Source: Caulobacter sp.
GTDB taxonomy: Bacteria; Pseudomonadota; Alphaproteobacteria; Caulobacterales; Caulobacteraceae
Assembly (NCBI GenBank): GCA_030645575.1
Contig: JAUSMJ010000004.1
Coordinates: 27,538 to 91,537 of the forward strand
Reading direction: 5' to 3'
DNA: 64,000 nt
The position numbers and the translations under genes are program-made. This document shows positions 18,501 to 25,970 of the stretch, in pieces (positions within the stretch are counted from its first letter, which is position 1; each line of letters starts with the position of its first letter). The notes below the pieces were generated by a model. That model saw only the letters and a program-made list of their open reading frames with translations. It searched no databases and had not been told where the DNA came from.

Positions 18501-19063
18501 CCCGCGCGGACTTCATGGCGAGACTCAGGAGTGGGCTGGCGGGCCTGCCCGCCGCCACGATCGAGGACATCGCCGCCGACTACGAGACCCATTTCGCCGA
18601 CGCCCAGGCCGCCGGCCGCAGCGAGCAGGAGGTGGCCGACGCGCTCGGCGCCCCCGGTCGTCTCGCCCGCGAGCTGCGCGCCGAGGCCGGCCTGAAGAAG
18701 TGGGAAGAGCAAAAGAACCCCTCGGCCGCCGCCGCCGCCATCTTCGCGGTGCTGGGTCTGGGAGCGATCGACATCATCGTCCTGCTGCCGATCCTGATGG
18801 GCGTGCTGGGAGCCATGTTCGGCTTCTTCGTCGCCGTCATCGCGGTGTTCTTCGCCGGCGGCGTCGTGTTCGCCGCGGGGCCCTTCGCCGATCCGCCGGG
18901 CGGCCCGGTCACCGCCATCCTCGGCGGCCTGGGCATGATGGCCATCGCCACCTCGATCGGCGCCCTGCTGACCCTGGCGACCATCGGCCTGGTCAACGCC
19001 CTGGTCTGGTACGCCCGACTTCACTACCGGCTGCTCAAGCCGGCCATCGATCCGCAAGGCTGA
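18497..19063 (+). CDS. HAAS domain (DUF1700) membrane protein
   Basis: A 188-residue protein with the HAAS helical domain at about 1-75 (MTRADFMARLRSGLAGLPAA, YETHFADAQAAGRSEQEVAD, ALGAPGRLARELRAE) followed by about four hydrophobic segments. HAAS proteins are usually encoded beside a PadR gene and are thought to be effector or partner proteins in the response to membrane stress. The PadR stop overlaps its start by 4 bases (ATGA), a strict coupling. It is followed after 10 bases by the GIN-domain gene. Confidence 0.9.
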   Translation: MTRADFMARLRSGLAGLPAATIEDIAADYETHFADAQAAGRSEQEVADALGAPGRLARELRAEAGLKKWEEQKNPSAAAAAIFAVLGLGAIDIIVLLPILMGVLGAMFGFFVAVIAVFFAGGVVFAAGPFADPPGGPVTAILGGLGMMAIATSIGALLTLATIGLVNALVWYARLHYRLLKPAIDPQG

Positions 19064-19073
19064 GGGGCCCGTC

Positions 19074-19838
19074 ATGATCCGCGTTCTGATCATCATCGCC
19101 GTGGCGAGCTTCGTGCTGGCCGTGGCCTGTTTCTCCGGCGCCGTCGCCACGGGCGGCCGCGACCTGATCGAGCATGGCTGGAACATCTCTCCGGCCTATT
19201 TCGAGAACCTCGACGACGACGGCGACGTCCGAATCAGCGTCGGCCGCCACCGGGACTCAGGGCCCGATGTCTCCCATGACCTGGCCTGGGCCGGCGGTCC
19301 GCTGCTGCAGATCGACGTGCCGGCCGAGGTGACCTTCACCCAGGGCGCCGCGCCGAAGATCACCGTCTCCGGCCCCCAGGACCTGGTCGACCGGGTCGAG
19401 ATCGTGGACGGCCGCCTGCGGTTCCGCGACGGCGACGGCGGGGAGGGCATGCGCGTCCGTCTCGTGCGTGAGCGGCTTAGCATCGACGTCGTCGCCCCGG
19501 CCGTGAAGCGCTTCGTGCTCAACGGCTCGCCGTCGCTCAGCCTGGCCGCCTATGACCAGCCGGAGCTGGCCATCGAGATCAACGGCTCGGGCGAAGTGTC
19601 CGGAACCGGCAAGACCCAGGCCCTCACCCTGGCCATCGCCGGCTCGGGCGACGCGAACCTCGGCGAACTCCAGGCCCAGGACGCCAACGTCAGCCTCGCC
19701 GGCAGCGGCGAGGCCGAGCTGTCGGCCCGGGGCGCGGTGCAGGTGAGTCTCGCCGGCAGCGGCGACGTCACCCTGACGACCAAGCCGGCCAGCCTGAACA
19801 GCAATATCCACGGATCGGGCGATCTTCACCTGCCATAG
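19074..19838 (+). CDS. DUF2807 (GIN domain) exported protein
   Basis: A 254-residue protein with an N-terminal membrane segment (about 3-24). The C-terminal half shows repeated short strands with Gly-Ser-Gly turns (INGSGEVSGTGKTQ, IAGSGDANLGELQ, LAGSGEAELSARG, LAGSGDVTLTTKP, IHGSGDLHLP), the right-handed beta-helix character of DUF2807, also called the putative auto-transporter adhesin head GIN domain. It is third in the PadR-HAAS-GIN operon. The repeats suggest an extracytoplasmic sensor or structural protein; ligand unknown. Confidence 0.88.
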   Translation: MIRVLIIIAVASFVLAVACFSGAVATGGRDLIEHGWNISPAYFENLDDDGDVRISVGRHRDSGPDVSHDLAWAGGPLLQIDVPAEVTFTQGAAPKITVSGPQDLVDRVEIVDGRLRFRDGDGGEGMRVRLVRERLSIDVVAPAVKRFVLNGSPSLSLAAYDQPELAIEINGSGEVSGTGKTQALTLAIAGSGDANLGELQAQDANVSLAGSGEAELSARGAVQVSLAGSGDVTLTTKPASLNSNIHGSGDLHLP

Positions 19839-19915
19839 CGAGGGGCGTCCGGCTTTCGACCTTCAAATTCGGCGCGCCAGATGACGAAGGCGATCGAAGC
19901 GCCTACCTGTAGGCC

Positions 19916-21346
19916 ATGACCGCCTCAGTCCTTGCTCCCTCCCTCCTCGACTCCGCCGGCGTCGATCCCGAGCGCGCGCGCGCCATCCTCGGCGAGGCCC
20001 TCGCCGGGGCCGACGACGGGGAGCTGTTCCTCGAACGCAGCGAGAGCGAGGCCTTCGTGTTCGACGACGGCCGGCTCAAGAGCGCCGCCTACGACAGTGG
20101 CGAGGGCTTCGGCCTGCGGGTGGTGGCCGGCGAGACGGCCGGCTACGCCCACGCCAGCGAGATTTCCGAGGCCGCCATCCGCCGCGCGGGCGACTCGGCC
20201 CGGCTGGCCCGGCGCGGCTATAGCGGCGTCGCGGCCGAGGGGCCCCGCGCCACCAACACCCGGCTCTACGGCGAGGACGACCCCGTCGCCTCGCCCGGCT
20301 TCTCCGACAAGGTCGCCCTGCTGCAGGAGATCGACGCCTTCGCCCGGGCCCGCGACCCGCGCGTCGTCCAGGTCATGGCCCGTCTGTCGGGCGAGCGCCG
20401 CACGGTCGAGATCCTGCGCGCCGACGGCCGGCTGGTCCGCGACGTCCGTCCGCTGGTGCGGGTGGATGTGCAGGTCACGGTCGAACGCGATGGCCGCCGC
20501 GAGACGGGCGTCGCCGGCGCTGGCGGCCGCGCCGGCTTCGAGGCCTGGATTTCCCCCGACAAATGGCAGGGCCAGATTGACCAGGCCCTGGCCCAGGCCC
20601 TGGTCAACCTGGACGCCGTGGACTGTCCGGCCGGCGAGATGGACGTGGTGCTCGGCCCCGGCTGGAACGGCGTGCTGCTGCACGAGGCCGTCGGCCACGG
20701 GCTGGAGGGCGACTTCAACCGCAAGGGCCTTTCCGCCTTCTCCGGCCGCATCGGGGAGCGCGTCGCCGCCCCGGGCGTCACGGTGTTCGACGACGGCAGC
20801 ATTCCCGGCCGCCGCGGCTCGCTGACCGTCGATGACGAGGGCACCCCGACCGAACGGACCATCCTGATCGAGGACGGCATCCTGGTCGGCTACATGCACG
20901 ACCGGATGAGCGCGCGGCTGATGGGCATGGCCCCCACCGGCAACGCCCGGCGCGAGTCCTACGCCCACATGCCCCTGCCGCGCATGACCAACACCGGCAT
21001 GCTCGGCGGCAAGGACAGCCAGGCGGAAATGATCGCCTCGACGAAGCGCGGCATCTTCTGCGCCCACCTCGGCGGCGGCCAGGTGGACATCACCAACGGC
21101 AAGTTCGTCTTCCAGTGCACCGAGGCCTGGCTGATCGAGGACGGCAAGCTGGTCCATCCGGTCAAGGGCGCCAGCCTGATCGGCGACGGCCCCAGCGCCC
21201 TGACCCGCATCACCATGATCGGCGACGACTTCGCCATGGACCCCGGCATCGGCGTCTGTGGCAAGGGCGGCCAGGGCGTCCCGGTCGGCGTGGCCCAGCC
21301 GTCGCTGAAGATCACCGGCCTGACGGTGGGCGGGACGGCGGTTTAG
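19916..21346 (+). CDS. tldD: Metalloprotease TldD
   Basis: A 476-residue subunit of the TldD/TldE peptidase. The zinc motif HExxxH is HEAVGHGLEGD with H256, E257 and H261. A third-ligand cysteine lies in the FCAHLGGGQVDITNGKFVF region. TldD/E unfolds and cleaves peptides and is known to process modified peptides such as microcins and pyrroloquinoline precursors in some hosts. Its partner TldE is encoded at 49206, about 28 kb away. The ATG at 19916 gives the expected length. Confidence 0.96.
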   Translation: MTASVLAPSLLDSAGVDPERARAILGEALAGADDGELFLERSESEAFVFDDGRLKSAAYDSGEGFGLRVVAGETAGYAHASEISEAAIRRAGDSARLARRGYSGVAAEGPRATNTRLYGEDDPVASPGFSDKVALLQEIDAFARARDPRVVQVMARLSGERRTVEILRADGRLVRDVRPLVRVDVQVTVERDGRRETGVAGAGGRAGFEAWISPDKWQGQIDQALAQALVNLDAVDCPAGEMDVVLGPGWNGVLLHEAVGHGLEGDFNRKGLSAFSGRIGERVAAPGVTVFDDGSIPGRRGSLTVDDEGTPTERTILIEDGILVGYMHDRMSARLMGMAPTGNARRESYAHMPLPRMTNTGMLGGKDSQAEMIASTKRGIFCAHLGGGQVDITNGKFVFQCTEAWLIEDGKLVHPVKGASLIGDGPSALTRITMIGDDFAMDPGIGVCGKGGQGVPVGVAQPSLKITGLTVGGTAV

Positions 21347-21459
21347 GGGGCGTCGGGCGCGAACCTGACCGGTATTATGGCGCAAACGCCACAGAGTCGA
21401 ATCGACGAGATTCCGCCCAGCGTTGACGGTGTGCCGCTGACAATGCGACGCTCGTAGGC

Positions 21460-21801
21460 ATGGGAGAGCAGGCGCTCCAAGATGCGGTGCAGTTCGCCGC
21501 CCAGACAGGTCGGTTGGACTTCCTGACAGCCGTCCTAGCCGTTCTTGCGCTGTTCATCGGGATTTCGGCCTTCCCGTTGTTCAACTTTCTCAAGGCGCGC
21601 GCTGAGCAAGTCGCCCGCGAGGCGGTCGCCGACGTTCTGCGGACGGCCGAAGAGGCAATAGAAAAAGCGGCCATCTCCAAACTGGAGGAGATGCTCCCCA
21701 CATTGGTGGAAGAGTATATGAAATTGGCGCAGAACGCCGTTAGCGCCGAATTGGGCGACCAGATCGCAGCTGCTCAAGAAGACGGTGGTGGAAAAGAATG
21801 A
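21460..21801 (+). CDS. Small membrane-anchored coiled-coil protein paired with ImmA/IrrE peptidase
   Basis: A 113-residue protein with one hydrophobic helix (about 20-42, FLTAVLAVLALFIGISAFPL) followed by a long charged amphipathic stretch rich in Ala, Glu and Lys (about 43-95) that should form a coiled coil facing the cytoplasm or periplasm. No family was recognised. Its stop overlaps the start of the ImmA/IrrE gene by 4 bases (ATGA), implying joint production. A 26-codon reading frame (21377-21457) ends two bases before its ATG and may be a leader or a remnant. Base composition is lower in GC than the flanking tldD. Confidence 0.7.
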   Translation: MGEQALQDAVQFAAQTGRLDFLTAVLAVLALFIGISAFPLFNFLKARAEQVAREAVADVLRTAEEAIEKAAISKLEEMLPTLVEEYMKLAQNAVSAELGDQIAAAQEDGGGKE

Positions 21802-22277
21802 CCGTAATCGAGGCAATCAAGCGTGCTCAAAGAACGGCCCCCGTTGATGTGATGGGACTAGCTGGTGACCTTGGCGTGCGCGTTAACGTCATGCGGTTGG
21901 ACGAAGATGTGTCCGGCGAGCTTAAGCGCGTGTCCGGCGACGTGTTTGAGATCAACGTGAACGCGCTTCATCCACCGACTCGCCAGCGATTCACCATCGC
22001 CCATGAACTCGGGCACTACCTCTATCACCGCGAACTGATCGGTGAGGGCGTGGACGATAACAAGGCCTACAGACGTTCTGACGGGCACCGCTTCCCAAGT
22101 ACGCGGATTGGCGCGCGCGAAGAGTCGGATGCCAATCGCTTTGCGGCGAACCTGCTCATGCCCTTTGACCTAATCGCCCGCCTGCGCGCGGAGGGGCTGA
22201 ATCGTGCCCAAATGGCCCGGCGCCTGGAGGTTTCGGAACAGGCGCTCGCCATCCGAACGGGCGAGCCTTACCCGTAG
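21798..22277 (+). CDS. ImmA/IrrE family zinc metallopeptidase
   Basis: A 159-residue protein with the zincin motif HELGH at residues 69-73 (RFTIAHELGHYLYHREL) and a downstream acidic ligand in REESDANRFAANLLMP (E108/E109), the standard ImmA/IrrE core. Members cut repressors or transcription regulators in phages, ICEs and stress systems. There is no N-terminal helix-turn-helix domain and no ImmR-like repressor gene adjacent, so the substrate is not evident. The C-terminal RAQMARRLEVSEQALAIR segment resembles a small recognition helix. The overlap with the membrane coiled-coil gene suggests the two act together. Confidence 0.88.
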   Translation: MTVIEAIKRAQRTAPVDVMGLAGDLGVRVNVMRLDEDVSGELKRVSGDVFEINVNALHPPTRQRFTIAHELGHYLYHRELIGEGVDDNKAYRRSDGHRFPSTRIGAREESDANRFAANLLMPFDLIARLRAEGLNRAQMARRLEVSEQALAIRTGEPYP

Positions 22278-22292
22278 CGTGTCTTGTTTCAC

Positions 22293-22566
22293 CTAACCCA
22301 GCGACCAGCGACGCGGATAGTCAGGGTGCCGCGTAACCCCGTTTCTGGCCCGACACTTCAGCGTCATTAACAGCGAGCATCGGACCGATCGCAGCATGTC
22401 GGCGCCATAGGGCTCGCCACGGGCGTCCAGCGCGCGCACGGTGATCTCGCGGGCGGTCATGGACCCGTCTGCCGTCCGTAGCACGTCGAAAGTCGCGCCG
22501 CGCCAACGTTTCGTTCAGCACGGTTCGGGACTTCGATAAGGGGTGCCGGGCGCCGATCAAGAACAA
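22293..22566 (-). pseudogene. Frameshifted remnant of a small conserved protein
   Basis: Two reading frames on the leftward strand look like halves of one protein. The upstream half (22566 to about 22515) reads IGARHPLSKSRTVLNET. The downstream half (from about 22510 to 22293) reads TKRWRGATFDVLRTADGSM, TAREITVRALDARGEPYG and further. Joining them requires one frameshift near 22510. The DVLRTADGSMTAREIT stretch resembles short winged-helix-like proteins often found near mobile elements. The family is not identified; the pseudogene call is from the split frame alone. Confidence 0.4.
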
Positions 22567-22651
22567 CCTGGAAGCCCTGCGCTCGGTTTCGAGAGCGCAG
22601 GGCTCCGGCTTGTCATCACGGATGACGACAGGCCGCTAGGGTTGAGTGGGC

Positions 22652-22840
22652 TCAGAAGCCCGGAAGCGGGATCGGATAAGCCGTAGGGTAGCGGCGGCGG
22701 TGAACGATGTGATTTACTGTGCCGATGTTGAGGCCGATAACGATAGCCGCCTTAGTCTGGGTCCAACCCATGATGCAGACGGCCCAGAGGACGTTACAGG
22801 CCAAGCGGAAGTCGCAGGGGTATTGGTTGGGAGGGGTCAT
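22652..22840 (-). CDS. Tiny helix-turn-helix-like protein
   Basis: A 62-residue reading frame, MTPPNQYPCDFRLACNVLWA then VCIMGWTQTKAAIVIGLNIG and TVNHIVHRRRYPTAYPIPLP. The central TQTKAAIVIGLNIGTVNHIV has the spacing of a helix-turn-helix (a shared Ala in helix 1, Gly at the turn, recognition helix ending HRRRYP). It could be a DNA-binding protein of a phage or integrated element. The Shine-Dalgarno sequence is weak. It lies in the less GC-rich island and has no recognisable partner. Confidence 0.5.
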   Translation of the reverse strand: MTPPNQYPCDFRLACNVLWAVCIMGWTQTKAAIVIGLNIGTVNHIVHRRRYPTAYPIPLPGF

Positions 22841-22964
22841 GTTTGGAGAGCTTTCAAGAGCGGGAAACGGGTCCGGCCTTGAAGTCCAACGCCAAGCATG
22901 CGACTCTTTCGAGCCTTTCAGGGCTGCCTGGTGTTGAACTCCGACCGGGGTTGAGACCTAGGTT

Positions 22965-23013
22965 CGGCTGGACCAGTTGGGGAAGCTAGTAACTACCCCC
23001 GCTGGTCCAGCCG
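22965..23013. other. Long-stem hairpin in the accessory island
   Basis: Twelve-base arms CGGCTGGACCAG and CTGGTCCAGCCG are perfect complements. An inner GGGG and CCCC pair extends the stem around a loop near AAGCTAGTAAC. It lies between the tiny HTH gene and the winged-helix gene and could be a terminator for the latter, whose stop is 40 bases away, or a repeat remnant. Confidence 0.5.
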
Positions 23014-23052
23014 ACTACATCGGACGTCTAGTCTGATACGCACTCGCATCCC

Positions 23053-23511
23053 TTACCCCAGCAAATCGTCGATGGTATTGGCGCGCGACGTGAGTGCGAC
23101 GTGCATGTCATCCCGCCGAATGACGCCGCTCTTTTTCATGTCGCTCAGCTTGGGTGAAATCGAGGACATCGGGACTTCCGTTCCAAGGAGCGTCGAGGCC
23201 GCTGTCTGAATCTGCTTCGCTGTCATCCAGGGGTCTGCGGCGGTTGAGAGAATGTTCATGATGGCCCTCGAAAGGCCCGTAAGCCGTCCGCGGCTGCCCG
23301 CTGGCTTGGGCTGATCGGCCTCTTGCGGAGACTCCTCCGCTTCGGGGGGTGGATCAGGCGGCGGCTCATCTGGCTTGGGCGCGTTCGCCTCTAGCCTCGC
23401 CATGTAGCGTTTGACGGCGGGAATCTCTTCCAGTTCCGCCGTGGCCTCTTGGATTATCCGCCGCAGCTCCGCTTCGCGGGCCAAGATCGATTCTGGGGTC
23501 AGGTTAACCAT
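23053..23511 (-). CDS. Hypothetical winged-helix-like protein with Pro-rich linker
   Basis: A 152-residue protein in three parts: an N-terminal helical coiled-coil segment (about 1-45, TPESILAREAELRRIIQEAT), a Pro/Glu-rich linker (about 46-75), and a C-terminal domain of about 70 residues with winged-helix spacing (GLSRAIMNILSTAADPWMTA, KQIQTAASTLLGTEVPMSSI, SPKLSDMKKSGVIRRDDMHV). The C-terminal part looks like a MarR/BlaI-style wing. No family name can be given. It starts at an ATG preceded by GGTTAACC, and is the last gene of the low-GC island before the TonB-dependent receptor. Confidence 0.7.
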   Translation of the reverse strand: MVNLTPESILAREAELRRIIQEATAELEEIPAVKRYMARLEANAPKPDEPPPDPPPEAEESPQEADQPKPAGSRGRLTGLSRAIMNILSTAADPWMTAKQIQTAASTLLGTEVPMSSISPKLSDMKKSGVIRRDDMHVALTSRANTIDDLLG

Positions 23512-23784
23512 GCAATCTTATCACACAGGCTAATCAGAAGACGCAAGCCAAATTGGCTTCTGTTCGCCCGATTTCGGACGGAAGCCCGCAATTCCCAATC
23601 TGAAGTACAAATTGAGAACGGCGAGACGAGCACCGCGCGGTCATCCCACCTGTGGCATTTGCTACCTAACGCCCAACCTGACACCGATTTAATCCACATT
23701 TCAGGCTTGTAACGTGCTCCGGCGGCGAACGCCGGTCACCTTCCCCGTCAGTTCCGGGCCGGGGGGCCCACTGGGGGAGGTCTT
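23512..23784. other. AT-richer gap before the TonB-dependent receptor
   Basis: No gene is supported here. The left two thirds are clearly richer in A and T than the surroundings and carry short palindromes (GCCAAATTGGC near 23548). The right end returns to high GC and gives a strong Shine-Dalgarno (GGGGGAGG) for the receptor ATG at 23785. The composition change at about 23700 marks the right border of the accessory island. Confidence 0.6.
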
Positions 23785-25863
23785 ATGAGTCAGGTGCTTT
23801 TGCTCGCGCTGCTGGCCGCGTCGCCGGAGGTGGCGGCCAGTTCGCCCACGGTGGCGGGCGCGGGGCGGGAAGGCGTCATCTCCTATCCCCCGGCCTTCTT
23901 CTCCGAGGCCCAGCCGACCACGGCCTTCGACATGATCACCCGCATCCCGGGGTTCGTGTTCGACCAGGGCGACAGCGTGCGCGGCTTCGCCGGGGCGGCC
24001 GGCAACGTGCTGGTCGATGGCCAGCGGCCGACGACCAAGAGCGACGACCTGCAGAGCATCCTGCGGCGGATCCCGGCCAGCCAGGTCGAACGGGTCGATG
24101 TCATCCGCGGCGGCGCGCCCGGCATCGACATGCAGGGCAAGACCATCCTGGCCAACGTTGTGGTCAAGTCCGGCGACTCGGTCACCGGCCTGGTCGGGGT
24201 GGCCAACACCTTCGTCTGGGACGGCCGCCAGGCTCCGGCCCTGCGGCTGGAGGGCGTGCGGCGCGGCGCCGGCCGCACGCTGGAGGGCTCGTTCGTCATC
24301 GCCGGCTTCACCGACGACGGCTCCGGCGACGGACCGCTGATTGGCCGCGACCCGGCGGGCGTCATCACCGACCGGGCCGAGATGCATTCCGAGGGCGACG
24401 GCGAGCAGGCCGTTGGCACGGCCGCCTATGAGACGCCGCTGGCCGGCGGCAAGTTCCGCGTCAACGGCCGCCTGTTCTTCCAGCGCTTCTATTACGGCGA
24501 GCGCGACGACTACACGACCAGCCCGGCCATCGCGACCGACCGCGAGTTCGAGGAGCGGCTCGAGAGCGAGCTGGGGCTGCGCTACGGCAAGGACCTGGGC
24601 CCGCGCACCAAGGTCGAGGCGCTGTTCATCCAGCAGCTCAAGAGCAGCGACTTCGACCTGGTCTTCCGTATCGCGCCGGACGAGGACCTGTTTTCCAACA
24701 GCCGCACGCTGGGCGAGACGATCGGCCGAGGCGTGCTGAGCTTCACGAAGTCGGACAAGCTGTCGTTCGAAACCGGCGGCGAGGCGGCCTTCAACTGGCT
24801 GGAGAGCGAGACCAGCTATGTCTCCAACGGCGCCCCGGTGGCCCTGCCGGCCGCCAATGTGACGGTCGAGGAGCGCCGCGGCGAGGTGTTCGGCCAGGCG
24901 ACCTGGAAGCCCTACACGACCCTGACGCTTGAGGGCGGCCTGCGTATCGAGGGATCGCGCATTTCCTCCGAGGGCGACGTCACGCTGGAAAAGACCCTGG
25001 TCTTCGCCAAGCCCCGCCTGGTGGCGACCTGGTCGCCCAATCCAGCCAACCAGATCCGCCTGCGCCTCGAGCGCGAGGTCGGCCAGCTCGACTTCAACGA
25101 CTTCGTCGCCAGCTCGCAGATCAATTCCGGCGGCGGCATCGCCACGGGCAATCCCGACCTCGATCCGCAGCAGTCGCTGATCGCCGAAATCGCCTACGAG
25201 CGGCGGTTCTGGAAGAAGGGGTCGGTGACGCTGACCTTGCGCCATTTCGAGTTCACCGACGTCATCGACCGCACGCCGGAGGTGGTCGCCGCGACCTGCC
25301 CGCTGCTGCCCGGCGGCCAGCCGGACCTGAATTCGCCGTCCTGCGTGCGGTTCGACCACCCCGGCAACATCGGCGAGGGCACGCGCAACGCCGCCCTGAT
25401 CGACTTCACCCTGCCGCTGGACCGGTTCGGCATCCCCGGCGGCCTGCTGCGGGGCGACGCCTCGATCCGCGTGTCGGAGGTCGAGGATCCGACCACCGGC
25501 GAGACGCGCCGCATCTCCGGCGAGCACCCCCAGGACTGGGGCCTGACCTTCACCCAGGACATCCCGGCCTGGAAGATCAACTGGGGCGTCGAGGCCTACG
25601 GCGGCTGGCGCGAGACCTACTACCGCTTCAACCGGATCGAGACGGTCAAGCTGCGCACCTTCGTGGCGCCCTACATCGAGTGGAAGCCCAGTCCCGGCGT
25701 CAGCTGGCTGCTGCAGATCCAGAACGCCACCTCGCGCGACCTGCAGCGCCAGCAGGCGGTCTACGCCGGCCCGCGTAACCTGACCCCGCTCAGCGGCCGC
25801 GAGGTGCGCCAGTACGACAACCAGCCGCTGATCTATATCCGCCTGCGCAAACAGTTCGGCTGA
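23785..25863 (+). CDS. TonB-dependent outer-membrane receptor
   Basis: A 692-residue protein with a short signal sequence (about 1-18), a plug domain (about 40-135: AFDMITRIPGFVFDQGDSVR, FAGAAGNVLVDGQRPTTKSD, ILRRIPASQVERVDVIRGGA) and a beta-barrel of roughly 540 residues ending in IYIRLRKQFG, with a terminal aromatic residue close to the end. The plug lacks an obvious TonB box in the first residues and is smaller than usual. The substrate cannot be told from sequence; the family covers siderophores, vitamin B12, sugars and peptides. The neighbouring convergent POT peptide transporter would fit a peptide-uptake pair, which is inference only. Confidence 0.92.
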   Translation: MSQVLLLALLAASPEVAASSPTVAGAGREGVISYPPAFFSEAQPTTAFDMITRIPGFVFDQGDSVRGFAGAAGNVLVDGQRPTTKSDDLQSILRRIPASQVERVDVIRGGAPGIDMQGKTILANVVVKSGDSVTGLVGVANTFVWDGRQAPALRLEGVRRGAGRTLEGSFVIAGFTDDGSGDGPLIGRDPAGVITDRAEMHSEGDGEQAVGTAAYETPLAGGKFRVNGRLFFQRFYYGERDDYTTSPAIATDREFEERLESELGLRYGKDLGPRTKVEALFIQQLKSSDFDLVFRIAPDEDLFSNSRTLGETIGRGVLSFTKSDKLSFETGGEAAFNWLESETSYVSNGAPVALPAANVTVEERRGEVFGQATWKPYTTLTLEGGLRIEGSRISSEGDVTLEKTLVFAKPRLVATWSPNPANQIRLRLEREVGQLDFNDFVASSQINSGGGIATGNPDLDPQQSLIAEIAYERRFWKKGSVTLTLRHFEFTDVIDRTPEVVAATCPLLPGGQPDLNSPSCVRFDHPGNIGEGTRNAALIDFTLPLDRFGIPGGLLRGDASIRVSEVEDPTTGETRRISGEHPQDWGLTFTQDIPAWKINWGVEAYGGWRETYYRFNRIETVKLRTFVAPYIEWKPSPGVSWLLQIQNATSRDLQRQQAVYAGPRNLTPLSGREVRQYDNQPLIYIRLRKQFG

Positions 25864-25917
25864 CGCTCGGCGCTCGCCGGCCGCCCTCCGAGCCCCTGGG
25901 CGGCGGCCGACGAAGAA

Positions 25918-25953
25918 GGGCCCCGGGATCGCTCCCGGGGCCCTTTGTTGTTT
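25918..25953. terminator. Strong hairpin terminator between receptor and POT genes
   Basis: An 11-base-pair stem (GGGCCCCGGGA with TCCCGGGGCCC) and a four-base loop TCGC are followed on the rightward strand by TTTGTTGTTT. On the left it is preceded by GAAGAA, giving U-rich RNA only weakly in the other direction. It lies between two convergent genes and should stop transcription of the TonB-dependent receptor. Confidence 0.85.
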
Positions 25954-25970
25954 CAGCGATGTCCGGTCGT

